Shown: positions 8,331 through 19,040, counted from the stretch's first letter. The stretch: 64,000 nucleotides of DNA from Dactylosporangium vinaceum (GCF_019904175.1 NZ_CP061913.1:62001-126000), one strand, 5' to 3'. The notes: generated from the letters alone by a model not told the origin. Made by a program: numbers and translations.

Positions 8331-9143
8331 TCAGGACCCGGCCCGGGCGGCGCGCAGCGCGGTCGAGCCGTTGTAGGCCGGCGCGTGGATGTCGGCCTGG
8401 GTCTTGACCGCGTAGCCGAGCCCGAAGGAATCGGCGGCCTCGCTGAACAACCGGACCCCCTCGGAGGCGTTGAGTGCGCGCTGCATGGCTGCCTGGTCAC
8501 CGATGGCGGCGATCTCGAACGGCGGCGAGTACACCTGACCATCGAGCAGCAGCGTGTTACCCACGCAGCGTACCGCGCTCGTCGAGATCACCCGGACACC
8601 CATCAGCGTCATCGCCTCGGCCCCGCCGGCCCACAGCGCGTTGACCACCGCCTGCACGTCCTGCTGGTGGACGACCAGGTCGTCGGGCGTGGCGCCGGCC
8701 GGGCGGGTGCCGTCGGCCCGGCGCGGGGCGTCGTTCAGCGCCACGGTCAGACCCGGCCCGTGCACGGCGGTCAGGCCGGCCGCCGCCTGCTCGGCATCGC
8801 CGCGTCGCCGTTGTTCATCGACTTTTCCATCGGTACCCGCCTGTGCCTTCTGCTGCCTGTCGATCGCGGCCCGCAGCCGCGCCGCGCGGTCCCGGGCATC
8901 GGCGATCTCCTTTTTTCTTTCCGTGAGCAGATTTGTCAGCTCGGGCCTTCGATCGTCGCGCAGATCGGTGCCTTTCGCGGTCGCGGCGCTCAGCGAGAAC
9001 AGCATCCCGGCCACGACGAGGACCACCGGGGTGAGCCATGACCAGCCAAAACCCCACTTCGGGGCGCGGTGTGGCAGCATAGCGCGACCGAGTCGTCGCA
9101 GTGCGTGGGTCCACGAGGAGCCGCCGGATGTGTACTCCACCAC
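8331..9143 (-). CDS. DUF881 family membrane-anchored protein
   Basis: A 270-residue protein with a single N-terminal membrane helix (about 34-52), a charged coiled-coil-like segment rich in Arg/Asp/Gln (about 65-110), then a globular domain matching DUF881 (VHGPGLTV...LVVHQQDVQAVVNALWAGGAEAMTLMG). DUF881 proteins sit next to crgA in actinobacteria; their molecular role is not established. It starts at one of two adjacent GTG codons behind a GGGGAGGGG Shine-Dalgarno sequence, and is divergent from crgA. Confidence 0.85.
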   Translation of the reverse strand: MVEYTSGGSSWTHALRRLGRAMLPHRAPKWGFGWSWLTPVVLVVAGMLFSLSAATAKGTDLRDDRRPELTNLLTERKKEIADARDRAARLRAAIDRQQKAQAGTDGKVDEQRRRGDAEQAAAGLTAVHGPGLTVALNDAPRRADGTRPAGATPDDLVVHQQDVQAVVNALWAGGAEAMTLMGVRVISTSAVRCVGNTLLLDGQVYSPPFEIAAIGDQAAMQRALNASEGVRLFSEAADSFGLGYAVKTQADIHAPAYNGSTALRAARAGS

Positions 9144-9270
9144 GACCCCTCCCCGCGCACGCGTGCCGACTTGACTACGCTAGTCGGAGAACATTATTCA
9201 GGCCGACGCTGGCGGAGGTGGCGGCGTCACGTGGATAGTGTTGGCCAGACGACCCCTCCAGGAGAGCGCC

Positions 9271-9555
9271 GTGCCGAAGTCGACAGTTCGTAAGAAGAAG
9301 GTCTACACCGCCCCGGCGGAGCTGCGACCACAGGAGACTGTGTCCGCGAGGCGCCGCCCGAGCCCGGTGTGGGTGCCTGCGCTCGCCGTGGCGTTCGTGG
9401 TGATCGGGATCGCCTGGCTTGTCACCTACTACCTGACCCAGGGGTTCTTCGACGTCACCTGGCTCTCGACGCTGGCCGACATCAAGTACTGGAACCTGGC
9501 CATCGGCTTCGGTTTCCTGGTCGCCTCGCTGGCGGTCTTCTCCAAGTGGCGCTAA
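9271..9555 (+). CDS. crgA: cell division protein CrgA
   Basis: Small membrane protein of the actinobacterial divisome that interacts with FtsZ and septal wall enzymes. The 94-residue product begins MPKSTVRKKK, has a basic N-terminus and two membrane helices (about residues 34-55 and 71-89), as expected for CrgA. The GTG at 9271 is chosen because GGAGAG at 9261-9266 precedes it and the length then equals the family; an upstream TTG would add 11 atypical residues. It is divergent from DUF881 and belongs to the conserved origin-proximal block. Confidence 0.92.
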   Translation: MPKSTVRKKKVYTAPAELRPQETVSARRRPSPVWVPALAVAFVVIGIAWLVTYYLTQGFFDVTWLSTLADIKYWNLAIGFGFLVASLAVFSKWR

Positions 9556-9628
9556 TGCGTCACAACCTGCGGTGTCGCGGGAGCATTTGCTGAGCCGGTG
9601 TCCTAGCGTGGGCTGCAACGAACTTCAC

Positions 9629-9644
9629 GTTACTCATGGGTAAC
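9629..9644. promoter_or_regulatory. TTACT-N4-GGTAA operator-like palindrome upstream of the Fe-S oxidoreductase
   Basis: GTTACTCATGGGTAAC is a near-perfect palindrome with half-sites TTACT and GGTAA spaced by 4 bases. It lies about 55 bases before the start of the Fe-S gene at 9698. The same architecture occurs before the acyl-CoA dehydrogenase (29716-29729) and hemolysin III (33332-33345) genes. A TetR-type lipid-responsive repressor is the likely binder, by inference. Confidence 0.55.
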
Positions 9645-9697
9645 ATGGGGGACTAACGTCTTCCTGAAGTGGTTCCAGCACCGTTGGAGGCTCCGGC

Positions 9698-11830
<2,133 letters not shown>

Positions 11831-11832
11831 TT

Positions 11833-12066
11833 TCAGCGCTGGCCAATCACGTTCATGGCGAGTCCGAGCGCGATCAGGACGGCCGCGCAGGTGGCGATCA
11901 CGCGCAGGCCCTTGAGGCCCTCCGCGATGGCGTTCTTGCGGGCGCCCGGGATCAGGGCCTTGGTCCGTACGTAGTCGAGCCGGGCCCGCTTCGCCTTCGC
12001 GCCGGCATTGCCCACCGCAATGCCGGCCGCGAGCGCGATGCACGCGCCGATGAGCGCCACTCCCAT
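11833..12066 (-). CDS. small membrane protein, unknown function
   Basis: A 77-residue protein with two hydrophobic segments: an N-terminal helix (VALIGACIALAAGIAVG) and a C-terminal helix (VIATCAAVLIALGLAMNVIG) separated by a basic linker. The ATG at 12066 is chosen because GAGGGGGA stands just upstream on the minus strand; the frame continues open further upstream but that part has no signal. No family is recognised. It is convergent with the Fe-S oxidoreductase. Confidence 0.65.
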   Translation of the reverse strand: MGVALIGACIALAAGIAVGNAGAKAKRARLDYVRTKALIPGARKNAIAEGLKGLRVIATCAAVLIALGLAMNVIGQR

Positions 12067-12245
12067 CAAGTCCCCCTCGATGCTTGCCGTGACCCCCGTG
12101 GCAACAGCATCGGTGTTGCTCAACTTCGGGCAAAGTCCCCGAAAGAGGGAAGGTGATCTACGAACCTCGATCTCCAGGTCGCTTCGGCGGAGTTTGGGTT
12201 CACGTGGAACAATTGGCGGACACTTGAAGGGACCGTCGCGCGAGC

Positions 12246-13577
12246 GTGTTGACCACACTGTTGCCCCTGCTGGCGTTCGTGCTGCTCACCGCCGCGAACG
12301 CGGGCTTCGTAGCCGCCGAGTTCTCACTCGTCACCGTCGACCGGGCGGAGATCGAGCAGAAGGCCAACGCCGGCGACAAGAAGGCCCGCACGGTCCGCCA
12401 GGCCCTCCGTGAGCTCTCCTTCCAGCTCTCCGGCGCCCAGCTCGGCATCACCCTCGCGGGTCTGCTCACCGGATACCTGGCCGAACCGGCGATCTCGAAG
12501 CTGTTCGAGCCGGTGCTGCACCCGATCTTCGGCTCGGTGACCGACACCGCGGCCCACGTCTGCGGCCTGATCGTCGCCACGCTCGTCTCGATGCTCTTCG
12601 GCGAGCTCGTGCCGAAGAACGCCGCCCTGGCCAAGCCGATGCCGCTGGCCCGCGCCACGGCCGGGCCGCAGCGCCGCTTCTCCAAGTTCTTCTCCTGGCT
12701 CATCACGCTACTCAACGGCACCGCCAACTGGGTCGTGCGCCGCCTCGGCATCGAGCCCCAGGAGGAGCTGGCCAGCGCCCGCTCGCCCGAGGAGCTGGGC
12801 CTGCTGGCCGCCATCTCGGCCCAGGCCGGCGCGCTGCCGAAGGAGACAGCGGTCCTGCTGCAGCGCACGATCCGCTTCGGCGACAAGCGGGCGGCCGAGG
12901 CGATGACCCCGCGGGTCGACGTGGTCTCACTGCGCGCCGACGCCACCGTGGCCGACCTGCTGGCGACGTCGGTGCAGACCGGCTACAGCCGGTTCCCGAT
13001 CTACGAGCAGACCCTCGACCAGGTCACCGGCGTCGTGACGGTCACCGACGCGCTGGGTGTGCCGCCGGTACGCCGGCCGACCACCCGCGTCTCGGCGGTG
13101 GCCCGGGAGCCGATCTTCGTTCCGGAGAGCCTGGACCTCGACGGCGTGCTGGAGGCCCTGCGCAAGGGCAACTGCGACGTGGCGATCGTCGTGGACGAAT
13201 ACGGCGGCACCGACGGCGTCGTCTCGGTCGAGGACCTGGTCGAGGAGCTCGTCGGGGAGATCGCCGACGAGCACGACATCGAGGAAGAGCCGACAACCGC
13301 CCACGGCATGCCCGACCTCACAGTCCCCGGCTCCGAGCGCACCCACCTCGTCGACGGGGTGCTGCGCGAGGACGAGCTGGCCGAGGTCTCCGGGTTCCAC
13401 CTGCCGGCGGGGCCGTACGAGACCCTCGCGGGCTTCCTGATGGCGCGCCTGGGGCACATCCCGGCCGTCGGCGAGACCTGGAACGAGGACGGCTGGGAGT
13501 TCACCGTGGTCGAGGTCGACCGCCGGCGCATCGAGCAGGTCCGCGTGGTCCGCCCGGAGGTGTCCGAGGATGATTGA
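12246..13577 (+). CDS. CNNM/CorC-type transporter (DUF21, two CBS domains, CorC_HlyC)
   Basis: A 443-residue member of the family often named hemolysin or UPF0053, now linked to Mg2+/divalent cation transport. It has an N-terminal DUF21 membrane domain (about 1-190), a CBS pair (about 215-335, including the VVDEYGGTDGVVSVEDLVEE segment) and a C-terminal CorC_HlyC domain (about 345-435). It starts at GTG 12246. Its end overlaps the next gene by 8 bases, and that gene is a paralogue, so the two probably form a coupled pair, perhaps a heterodimer. Confidence 0.88.
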   Translation: MLTTLLPLLAFVLLTAANAGFVAAEFSLVTVDRAEIEQKANAGDKKARTVRQALRELSFQLSGAQLGITLAGLLTGYLAEPAISKLFEPVLHPIFGSVTDTAAHVCGLIVATLVSMLFGELVPKNAALAKPMPLARATAGPQRRFSKFFSWLITLLNGTANWVVRRLGIEPQEELASARSPEELGLLAAISAQAGALPKETAVLLQRTIRFGDKRAAEAMTPRVDVVSLRADATVADLLATSVQTGYSRFPIYEQTLDQVTGVVTVTDALGVPPVRRPTTRVSAVAREPIFVPESLDLDGVLEALRKGNCDVAIVVDEYGGTDGVVSVEDLVEELVGEIADEHDIEEEPTTAHGMPDLTVPGSERTHLVDGVLREDELAEVSGFHLPAGPYETLAGFLMARLGHIPAVGETWNEDGWEFTVVEVDRRRIEQVRVVRPEVSEDD

Positions 13578-14616
13578 GCTACTCGTCACCATCCTGCTGC
13601 TGCTCGGCAACGGCTTCTTCGTGGCCGGCGAGTTCTCCCTTATCGCTTCGCGCCGCACCGTCATCGAGCCGATGGCCGCGACCTCGCGGCGGGCCCGCAT
13701 CGCGCTGCGGGCCATGAACGAGATCCCGCTGCTCATCGCCGGCGCCCAGCTCGGCGTCACGATCTGCACGCTGGGCCTGGGCGCCCTGGCCGAGCCGGCC
13801 CTCGCCCACGGCCTGCAGGCGCCCTTCCACGCGCTGCACCTGCCGGAAGACCTGGTCCATCCGGTCGCGTTCGCGCTGGCTCTGGCCATCGTGGTGTTCG
13901 CGCACACGGTCGCCGGTGAGATGGTCCCCAAGAACCTGACCCTGGCCAACCCGGAGCGGGCGGTGCTGTGGCTCGGCCCGCCGATGTACGCGTTCTGCAT
14001 GGCCACCAAGCCGCTGCTCGTCGCCATGAAGTGGGCCTCGCGCACGATCCTGTCGCTGTGGCGGATCGAGGCCACCGGCTCGGTGAAGACCGTGTTCACC
14101 GCCGAGGAGCTGGCCGGCCTGGCCGCGCAGGCGACCACCGAGGGTCTGCTGGCCCCCGAGGAGCACGCCCGGATCACCGGCGCGCTGGCGCTGTCGCAGC
14201 GGACCGCCCGCGACGCGCTGCGGCCCTGGTCGGAGATCACCACCATCGCCGAGGACGTGTCGCCGGCGTCGCTGGAGGTCCTGGCCACCCGGACCAACCG
14301 CTCGCGCTTCCCGGTCGTGGAGCGGGCCAGCCGGCGGGTGCTGGGCTTCGTGCACGTCAAGGACGTGCTGGGCTTCGTGGGGCCGCAGCGGCGGGCACCC
14401 ATTCCGGCCGACCTGATCCGGCCGCTGGGCATCGTGCCGCCGACGCGGACGCTCGCCGAGTTGCTGCTGGCCATGCGCCGGGAGCGTCAGCACATCGTGC
14501 TGGTCAGCGATGGGCGGGTGCCGCTGGGAGTCGTGACGCTCGACGACGTGCTCACCGCCGTCGTCGGTGCGCCGGTCGGGGGAATGCCACGCGAAACGGT
14601 CCCGGCCGCGCGCTAG
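13570..14616 (+). CDS. second CNNM-type transporter, DUF21 plus CBS pair, without CorC_HlyC domain
   Basis: A 348-residue paralogue of the preceding gene, with an N-terminal DUF21 membrane domain (GNGFFVAGEFSLIASRR at its start) and a CBS pair (about 215-335). It ends shortly after the second CBS domain (LDDVLTAVVGAPVGG), so the CorC_HlyC domain found in its neighbour is missing. Start and neighbour stop overlap by 8 bases, which implies translational coupling. The shorter partner may be specialised within a heteromeric complex; this is inference. Confidence 0.86.
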   Translation: MIELLVTILLLLGNGFFVAGEFSLIASRRTVIEPMAATSRRARIALRAMNEIPLLIAGAQLGVTICTLGLGALAEPALAHGLQAPFHALHLPEDLVHPVAFALALAIVVFAHTVAGEMVPKNLTLANPERAVLWLGPPMYAFCMATKPLLVAMKWASRTILSLWRIEATGSVKTVFTAEELAGLAAQATTEGLLAPEEHARITGALALSQRTARDALRPWSEITTIAEDVSPASLEVLATRTNRSRFPVVERASRRVLGFVHVKDVLGFVGPQRRAPIPADLIRPLGIVPPTRTLAELLLAMRRERQHIVLVSDGRVPLGVVTLDDVLTAVVGAPVGGMPRETVPAAR

Positions 14617-14637
14617 TCCGGGGCATCATGTCCGGTT

Positions 14638-15438
14638 ATGCGCCGGCCGTGGTGGTTGTTGCTGGTTCTCGTGCTCGCCGGTTGTTCACACGGCCGGGGA
14701 GTGCTCACCCCTGTGGTCGCCGAGCCCTCCGAGCCCGGCCCCGGCCCCGTTATGGGGGTGGCGCCCGGGTCGTCCGCCCCAGTCCACTCCGGCACATCGC
14801 CGGGCGTGCGGTTCACCTTCGACGGCGGGCTCGGCGAACCGGTGGGCGACGCGAGCGGCCGGCTCGGGCTGCGTTCGCGCAAGGCCGCCGGCGGGCAGCT
14901 CGCGGCGGTGCCGCACGAGGGCGGACTGGCGGTGCGTTTTCCCGGTCGATGTGAGCATTACGGTGCGGAGAGTTGCGAGCGCGCGATCCTGCAGAGCGGA
15001 CCGGCCGAATTCCTCAATCCCCACCGTGGATCCTTTACGTTCGGGGCCAGCCTGCTGGTTCAACCAAATGAGACTTCCAAGGGCGCCAATGTCGTCCAAA
15101 AGGGGTTCTCGGTCGGTGACAGTCAGTTCAAGCTGCAGGTCGACGGCGAGGCCGGACAGCCCAGTTGTGTGATTGTCGGCACGTCTTCGGCGACCATTTA
15201 TGTAGCCCTCGCATCGCGGTCCGTCGCTGACGGACGCTGGCACCGGGTGGCGTGTTCGCGCAGTAACTCCCTGCTCACGGTGTCTGTGGACGGTGCCGAG
15301 GCGGGGCGCGCGACCATTCCTTCGTCACTCTCCATATCCAACAGCGATCCGCTCTGTATCGGTGGCAAGGGAACGAGCGCCAACAACGACCAGTTCATCG
15401 GCGTAATTGATGACGTATTCGTCACTCGAACCGCGTGA
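14638..15438 (+). CDS. secreted lipoprotein with LamG/concanavalin-like domain
   Basis: A 266-residue protein with a lipoprotein signal peptide (MRRPWWLLLVLVLAGC; the lipobox cysteine is residue 16). A short Pro-rich linker and a C-terminal jelly-roll domain of about 200 residues follow, with LamG hallmarks: FTFGASLLVQ, DGRWHRVACSRSN, a VSVDG strand and a terminal IDDVFV. Such domains bind carbohydrate or protein at the cell surface; no ligand can be named. GC content drops in its 3' half compared with its neighbours. It starts 21 bases after the CNNM gene and may share its transcript. Confidence 0.75.
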   Translation: MRRPWWLLLVLVLAGCSHGRGVLTPVVAEPSEPGPGPVMGVAPGSSAPVHSGTSPGVRFTFDGGLGEPVGDASGRLGLRSRKAAGGQLAAVPHEGGLAVRFPGRCEHYGAESCERAILQSGPAEFLNPHRGSFTFGASLLVQPNETSKGANVVQKGFSVGDSQFKLQVDGEAGQPSCVIVGTSSATIYVALASRSVADGRWHRVACSRSNSLLTVSVDGAEAGRATIPSSLSISNSDPLCIGGKGTSANNDQFIGVIDDVFVTRTA

Positions 15439-15519
15439 TGTTCGGGACAAAACGGACTTCGACTTGAACCTGTGCAGCGGTCCGCTTAACGTGAATTCTC
15501 GTCGGCTGGATGTCCGCGC

Positions 15520-15676
15520 CTAATCCACGGGTGCGCCAGGCGGCACCGCTGAGTCGAAATCTTTCGAGCCGGGGACCCACGTGTTCCATCGGGGTGAATC
15601 CGCGTGAACCAGCGCGGTAGGGCGACCTTCCCGCCCGAACCCGTCAGCTAACCCGGTAAGCGGCCATGGAAGAAGG
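15520..15676 (+). promoter_or_regulatory. ydaO/yuaA-type c-di-AMP riboswitch
   Basis: The 5' untranslated region of the NlpC/P60 gene carries the conserved core of this class: GCCGGGGACCCA at 15568-15579, GGGGTGAATC at 15591-15600, a variable GC stem with GTAGGG, and GAACCCGTCAGCTAACCCGG at 15637-15656, followed by GAAGGAG at the ribosome-binding site. ydaO switches turn off wall-hydrolase and osmolyte genes when c-di-AMP is high, and they commonly precede NlpC/P60 genes in actinobacteria. The 5' boundary is approximate. Confidence 0.9.
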
Positions 15677-15688
15677 AGCAACTCCTCG

Positions 15689-16663
15689 GTGGAGACCTCC
15701 CGTCTGGCCCGGCTCCTCGTAGCCGCCCTCGGCGGTCTGTCCCTCGCGCTCGGCGTCACCGGCTTCGCGCACGCGGACCCAACGCCGGGCGAGATCGAGA
15801 AGCAGATCGACGACAAGTGGAACACGATCGAGCCCCTGGTCGAGCAGCACAACCAGCTCAAGATCCAGCTGGCCTCCAACCAGGCCAAGGTCAAGCAGCT
15901 CAACGACCAGATCGCGCCGCTCAAGGCTCAGGTGGACGCCGCCTTCGACAAGGTCAGCGCGTTCGCCGTGATGCAGTACAAGACCGGCCGCGTCTCCAAG
16001 CTCGACGCGATGCTCACCACCGGTTCGCCCGACACGTTCGTCGACCAGATGCTGCTGCTCAACATGGTGGCCAAGGACGAGCAGTCCAAGATCAGGGACG
16101 TCATCACCGCCAAGCAGCAGTACGAGGAGCTCAAGGCGCCGATCGACAAGCTCGTCGCCGAGCAGGCCACGCAGGAGAAGGCGCTGGCGTCGCAGGAGAC
16201 GCAGATCAACGCCGACATCAAGAACCTGCAGGACATGCGCATGCAGGCGTACGGCACCGGCGCCGGCACCGGGGCGCTGGCGCCTGTCGCGTGCCCGCAG
16301 CAGTACGACGGCAGCCCTGGAGCCAAGGCCGCGCAGTTCGCGTGCAAGCAGATCGGCAAGCGATACGTCTGGGCGACCGAGGGCCCCAACACCTTCGACT
16401 GCTCCGGCCTGACCATGTGGTCGTGGAAGCAGGTGGGCGTCACGTACCTGCGGCATTACACGATGTGGCAGTACGAGGACACCAAGCGCGTGTCCCGGTC
16501 CGACCTCAAGCCCGGTGACCTGGTCTTCTTCTACCCCGACAAGCACCACGTCGGCCTGTACGTCGGCAACGGCTGGATGGTGCACGCACCGAACCCCAGC
16601 AAACCGGTGCAGATGAAGAAGATCGACGAGGAGCCGATCTCGGGCTACGGCCGGGTCGCCTAG
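15689..16663 (+). CDS. secreted NlpC/P60 peptidoglycan endopeptidase (RipA-like)
   Basis: A 324-residue cell-wall hydrolase that cleaves peptide stems of peptidoglycan. It has a signal peptide cut after FAHA (about residue 30), a coiled-coil region (about 35-185) and a C-terminal NlpC/P60 domain with the catalytic Cys near 237 (FDCSGLTMW), His near 286 (HHVGLYVG) and a third polar residue in VHAPNPS. The GTG at 15689 follows GAAGGAG with usable spacing. Expression is probably controlled by the c-di-AMP riboswitch upstream. It is convergent with dcd, with only 4 bases between stops. Confidence 0.93.
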   Translation: METSRLARLLVAALGGLSLALGVTGFAHADPTPGEIEKQIDDKWNTIEPLVEQHNQLKIQLASNQAKVKQLNDQIAPLKAQVDAAFDKVSAFAVMQYKTGRVSKLDAMLTTGSPDTFVDQMLLLNMVAKDEQSKIRDVITAKQQYEELKAPIDKLVAEQATQEKALASQETQINADIKNLQDMRMQAYGTGAGTGALAPVACPQQYDGSPGAKAAQFACKQIGKRYVWATEGPNTFDCSGLTMWSWKQVGVTYLRHYTMWQYEDTKRVSRSDLKPGDLVFFYPDKHHVGLYVGNGWMVHAPNPSKPVQMKKIDEEPISGYGRVA

Positions 16664-16667
16664 CCCC

Positions 16668-17246
16668 TCACTGGGTCGGCCACGTTCGCCAGTTCTGCCA
16701 CGAACGGCTCGGCGTAGGTCCGCGTTGCCCCTGGTAGCGCGAGCCGTAGACCGCCGAGCCGTACGGGTGCTCCGAGGGCGACGACAGCCGGAAGATGCAC
16801 AGCTGCCCGATCTTCATGCCCGGCCAGAGCCGGATCGGCAGGTTCGCCACATTGGACAGCTCCAGCGTGACGTGCCCGCTGAACCCGGGGTCGATGAAGC
16901 CGGCCGTGGAGTGCGTCAGCAGCCCCAGCCGCCCGAGGCTCGACTTGCCCTCCAGCCGCCCGGCCAGCTGATCCCCGAGCGTGATCACCTCGAGCGTCGA
17001 CGCCAGCACGAACTCGCCGGGGTGCAGCACGAACGACTCCCCGTCGGCCACCTCCACCATGGACGTGAGATCGTCCTGCTGGATCGCCGGATCGATGTGG
17101 GTGTACAGGTGGTTGTTGAACACCCGGAACCACCGATCGAGCCGCACGTCGATACTCGACGGCTGCACCAGCGCCCTGTCGAACGGCTCCAGCCGCAGCT
17201 GGCCGTCGTCGAGCTCCTTGCTGAGGTCACGGTCGGAGAGCAGCAC
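16668..17246 (-). CDS. dcd: dCTP deaminase
   Basis: Trimeric enzyme of pyrimidine deoxynucleotide synthesis that converts dCTP to dUTP; some actinobacterial forms go on to dUMP. The 192-residue product carries the family blocks [11 protein letters not shown], the catalytic segment [17 protein letters not shown], and the C-terminal [12 protein letters not shown] that closes over the nucleotide. The monofunctional and dUMP-forming versions cannot be separated with certainty. It starts at GTG 17246, inside the 3' end of the marR gene (20-base overlap), so the two are probably translated from one transcript. Confidence 0.94.
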   Translation of the reverse strand: MLLSDRDLSKELDDGQLRLEPFDRALVQPSSIDVRLDRWFRVFNNHLYTHIDPAIQQDDLTSMVEVADGESFVLHPGEFVLASTLEVITLGDQLAGRLEGKSSLGRLGLLTHSTAGFIDPGFSGHVTLELSNVANLPIRLWPGMKIGQLCIFRLSSPSEHPYGSAVYGSRYQGQRGPTPSRSWQNWRTWPTQ

Positions 17247-17706
17247 CCTCTGAGGTTACGGTGTGCGCTTCGTCGGCCGCCTTGGCGGTCGCATGGAGTG
17301 CCTTTTCCACGACGGCCGCGGCGGTCTCGAGCTCCGCGGCCGAGAAGTGCGAAAAAGCTTCCCTCATGTGTACTCCCAGAGGCACGAAAAACGCCGCCGC
17401 CAGCTCACGGGCCTTGGGCTGGATATCGAGCTGCGTACGCCGCCTGTCGTTCGGGTCCGGCCGCCGCTCGAGGTGCCCGTTCTGCTCGAGCCGCACCACC
17501 AGCGCCGTAGTGGCCGCCGGACTGAGCGACAACCGCCGCGCCAGCTCCCCCGGCGTGAGCGGCTGCTGCTCCTGAGCCGCCCGCCAGATGTGCGCAATCG
17601 CGTTCATGTCGGTCCGATGCAGCCCATGGGCCCGCGCAAACACCTCGACGAACCGGTCCGCCTCCACGTTGAAGCGCCGCAGGAGATCGATCAGGTGGTC
17701 CGTCAC
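17227..17706 (-). CDS. MarR family transcriptional regulator
   Basis: A 159-residue winged-helix regulator: an N-terminal dimerisation helix, a recognition region [31 protein letters not shown] (motif given in part: DPNDRR wing), and a C-terminal helix. It is divergent from the PNPOx-like gene at 17775. A palindrome TCGTACA-GG-TGTACGA lies between them and is a likely operator for autoregulation and control of the divergent gene. Its end overlaps the dcd start by 20 bases. Start codon GTG at 17706. Confidence 0.88.
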   Translation of the reverse strand: MTDHLIDLLRRFNVEADRFVEVFARAHGLHRTDMNAIAHIWRAAQEQQPLTPGELARRLSLSPAATTALVVRLEQNGHLERRPDPNDRRRTQLDIQPKARELAAAFFVPLGVHMREAFSHFSAAELETAAAVVEKALHATAKAADEAHTVTSEGAALRP

Positions 17707-17744
17707 ATGCTCAAGTCTGCACCTTTGGTGGAAACGGCGGAAAA

Positions 17745-17760
17745 TCGTACAGGTGTACGA
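17745..17760. promoter_or_regulatory. TCGTACAGGTGTACGA palindrome, likely MarR operator
   Basis: Perfect 7-base arms around a GG centre in the 68-base gap between the divergent marR (start 17706) and PNPOx-like (start 17775) genes. Its position would block both promoters. Binding by the adjacent MarR protein is inference. Confidence 0.6.
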
Positions 17761-17774
17761 GTATGTTTGGGGGT

Positions 17775-18281
17775 ATGGCGACGTGGGGCGACTTTGCGAC
17801 TGCGGACGCTGCCCTGGCCGCAGCCATCCGCACCCTGCTGCACCAATACGGCCCCGGCCTGGCCTACCTGGCCACCATCCGCCCCGACGGCGGCCCCCGT
17901 CTCCACCCGATCTCCCCGGTCCTGACGTCGACGGGCCTGTACTGCTTCGTCCTGCCGTCCCCGAAGCGCCAGGACCTCGACCGAGACGGCCGCTACGCCC
18001 TGCACAGCTACCCCGCGGAGGACAACGACGACGAGGCCTACCTGGCCGGCCGCGCCCTCCCCGTCACCGACCCCTCCACCCTTACCCACCTGACCCTGCT
18101 GACCCGAGCCGCCCAGGGCGTCGACTGGAAGGCCTACGAACTGGCCATCGACGTGGCCATGCACGTCCACCACGACACCCCGACAACCTCGACGACCACC
18201 GTCTGGAAGCCCCACGCGCGCCCGGCCCCGAGGCCACGCGAGAATGGTCCGTGCACGAAGGCCGTGGATTCGGTACAGTAG
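17775..18281 (+). CDS. pyridoxamine 5'-phosphate oxidase-like (split beta-barrel) protein
   Basis: A 168-residue protein of the FMN/F420-binding split-barrel superfamily. The first half shows the typical strand pattern AYLATIRPDGGPRLHPISPV followed by a short loop and YCFVLPSPKRQDLDRDGRYALHSYP. The substrate cannot be predicted. The ATG at 17775 is preferred to an ATG at 17763 because a GGGGG Shine-Dalgarno-like run lies just before it. It is divergent from a MarR regulator and probably under its control. The C-terminus is Pro/Thr-rich and ends 9 bases before the tRNA-Gly gene. Confidence 0.78.
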   Translation: MATWGDFATADAALAAAIRTLLHQYGPGLAYLATIRPDGGPRLHPISPVLTSTGLYCFVLPSPKRQDLDRDGRYALHSYPAEDNDDEAYLAGRALPVTDPSTLTHLTLLTRAAQGVDWKAYELAIDVAMHVHHDTPTTSTTTVWKPHARPAPRPRENGPCTKAVDSVQ

Positions 18282-18290
18282 GCGTCGCTC

Positions 18291-18361
18291 GCGGGTGTAG
18301 TTCAATGGCAGAACATCAGCTTCCCAAGCTGACAGTGAGGGTTCGATTCCCTTCACCCGCT
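18291..18361 (+). tRNA. tRNA-Gly (anticodon CCC)
   Basis: A 71-base cloverleaf: acceptor GCGGGTG pairs with CACCCGC, D-stem GTTC/GAAC, anticodon stem TCAGC/GCTGA around the loop TTCCCAA (anticodon CCC), T-stem GAGGG/CCCTT with loop TTCGATT, discriminator T. CCA is not encoded. Its 3' 41 bases recur twice downstream, marking it as the attachment site of an integrated element. Confidence 0.96.
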
Positions 18362-18405
18362 CTCTTCCTGCCTGAGGCCCGAGCCTCAGACTCCACGATC
18401 GATGG
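18321..18405 (+). repeat. att-like direct repeat 1 (tRNA-Gly 3' end, attL position)
   Basis: Starts at TTCCCAAGCTGACAG in the anticodon loop and runs through the tRNA 3' end, the CTGAGGC hairpin and CACGATCGATGG. It matches 20529-20612 with only a few differences, and its first 42 bases match 19550-19591 with one difference. Confidence 0.85.
18372..18389 (+). terminator. hairpin after tRNA-Gly
   Basis: CTGAGGC-CCGA-GCCTCAG directly downstream of the tRNA. An identical hairpin follows the third tRNA-end copy at about 20578-20597, as part of the duplicated segment. Confidence 0.5.
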
Positions 18406-18504
18406 TCGCCGTCCGCGTGGGCACTACCGCCGCCACACCGCTTCGACAGCGTTCTGGCTGGCGCGACGAACTACGGAGATCACCACATGCGCCGGGTGCG
18501 GCGT

Positions 18505-19040
18505 CTACTGGCTCGCGCTTGAATCGTCGAGCAGTTCTCGACGCCAGTCGGCGAAGCGTGCTCGTATGGCCGCGAGGGTTTCGGCATCGGCGCCGTAGAA
18601 AGCGAAGCGTTTGTCGGGATAGCGCTCCAGGATGCCGAACAGGTCGGCGAGGATGCGACGGTCGAAGCCGGCATCGGACCCGGCCGCAAGTTCGCACAGC
18701 CGTTGCCGGGTGTAGCGACCGGACACGATTGCGGCGTCTATGTCGAGAAAGTCCCGTGGCTCAGCTCTCGTAAAGAGGGCCGACATCTTGCCGGCGACCA
18801 CGTCGTCGGCATGTAGCACTGATCCGATCTCCATCTGGACGGGTGGCTGAGCGCGCCAGTTGGCGGCCAGCTCGACCTTGTACAAATGTACGACGTCTCC
18901 GGGCACAGTGACTGCGAGACGGGCGAATGTCTCGTATCACCGGGTAATCGTGACGGTGTATCCGTGCTGCTCATAAGCAGTTGTGACAGCCGGCTACCTG
19001 AAGCCCGATTTTCGACCAGACGGAGATGGACGGGCTCCAC
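18505..19040 (-). pseudogene. AbiEii/AbiGii-type nucleotidyltransferase toxin, decayed
   Basis: The C-terminal 130 residues are well preserved (KVELAANWRAQPPVQMEIG, KMSALFTRAEPRDFLDIDAA, FADWRREL) and resemble the nucleotidyltransferase toxin of AbiE systems. The gene is dead by three lesions read directly. After GTG 19040 the product reads EPVHLRLVE and then an extra A shifts the frame (IGLQVAG continues in the next frame). The segment that should hold the GS/DxD catalytic core is missing. A TGA stands where Arg is expected, before YETFARLAV. It directly follows its partner gene, with no bases between stop and start. The family call rests on recall of the C-terminal pattern. Confidence 0.72.
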
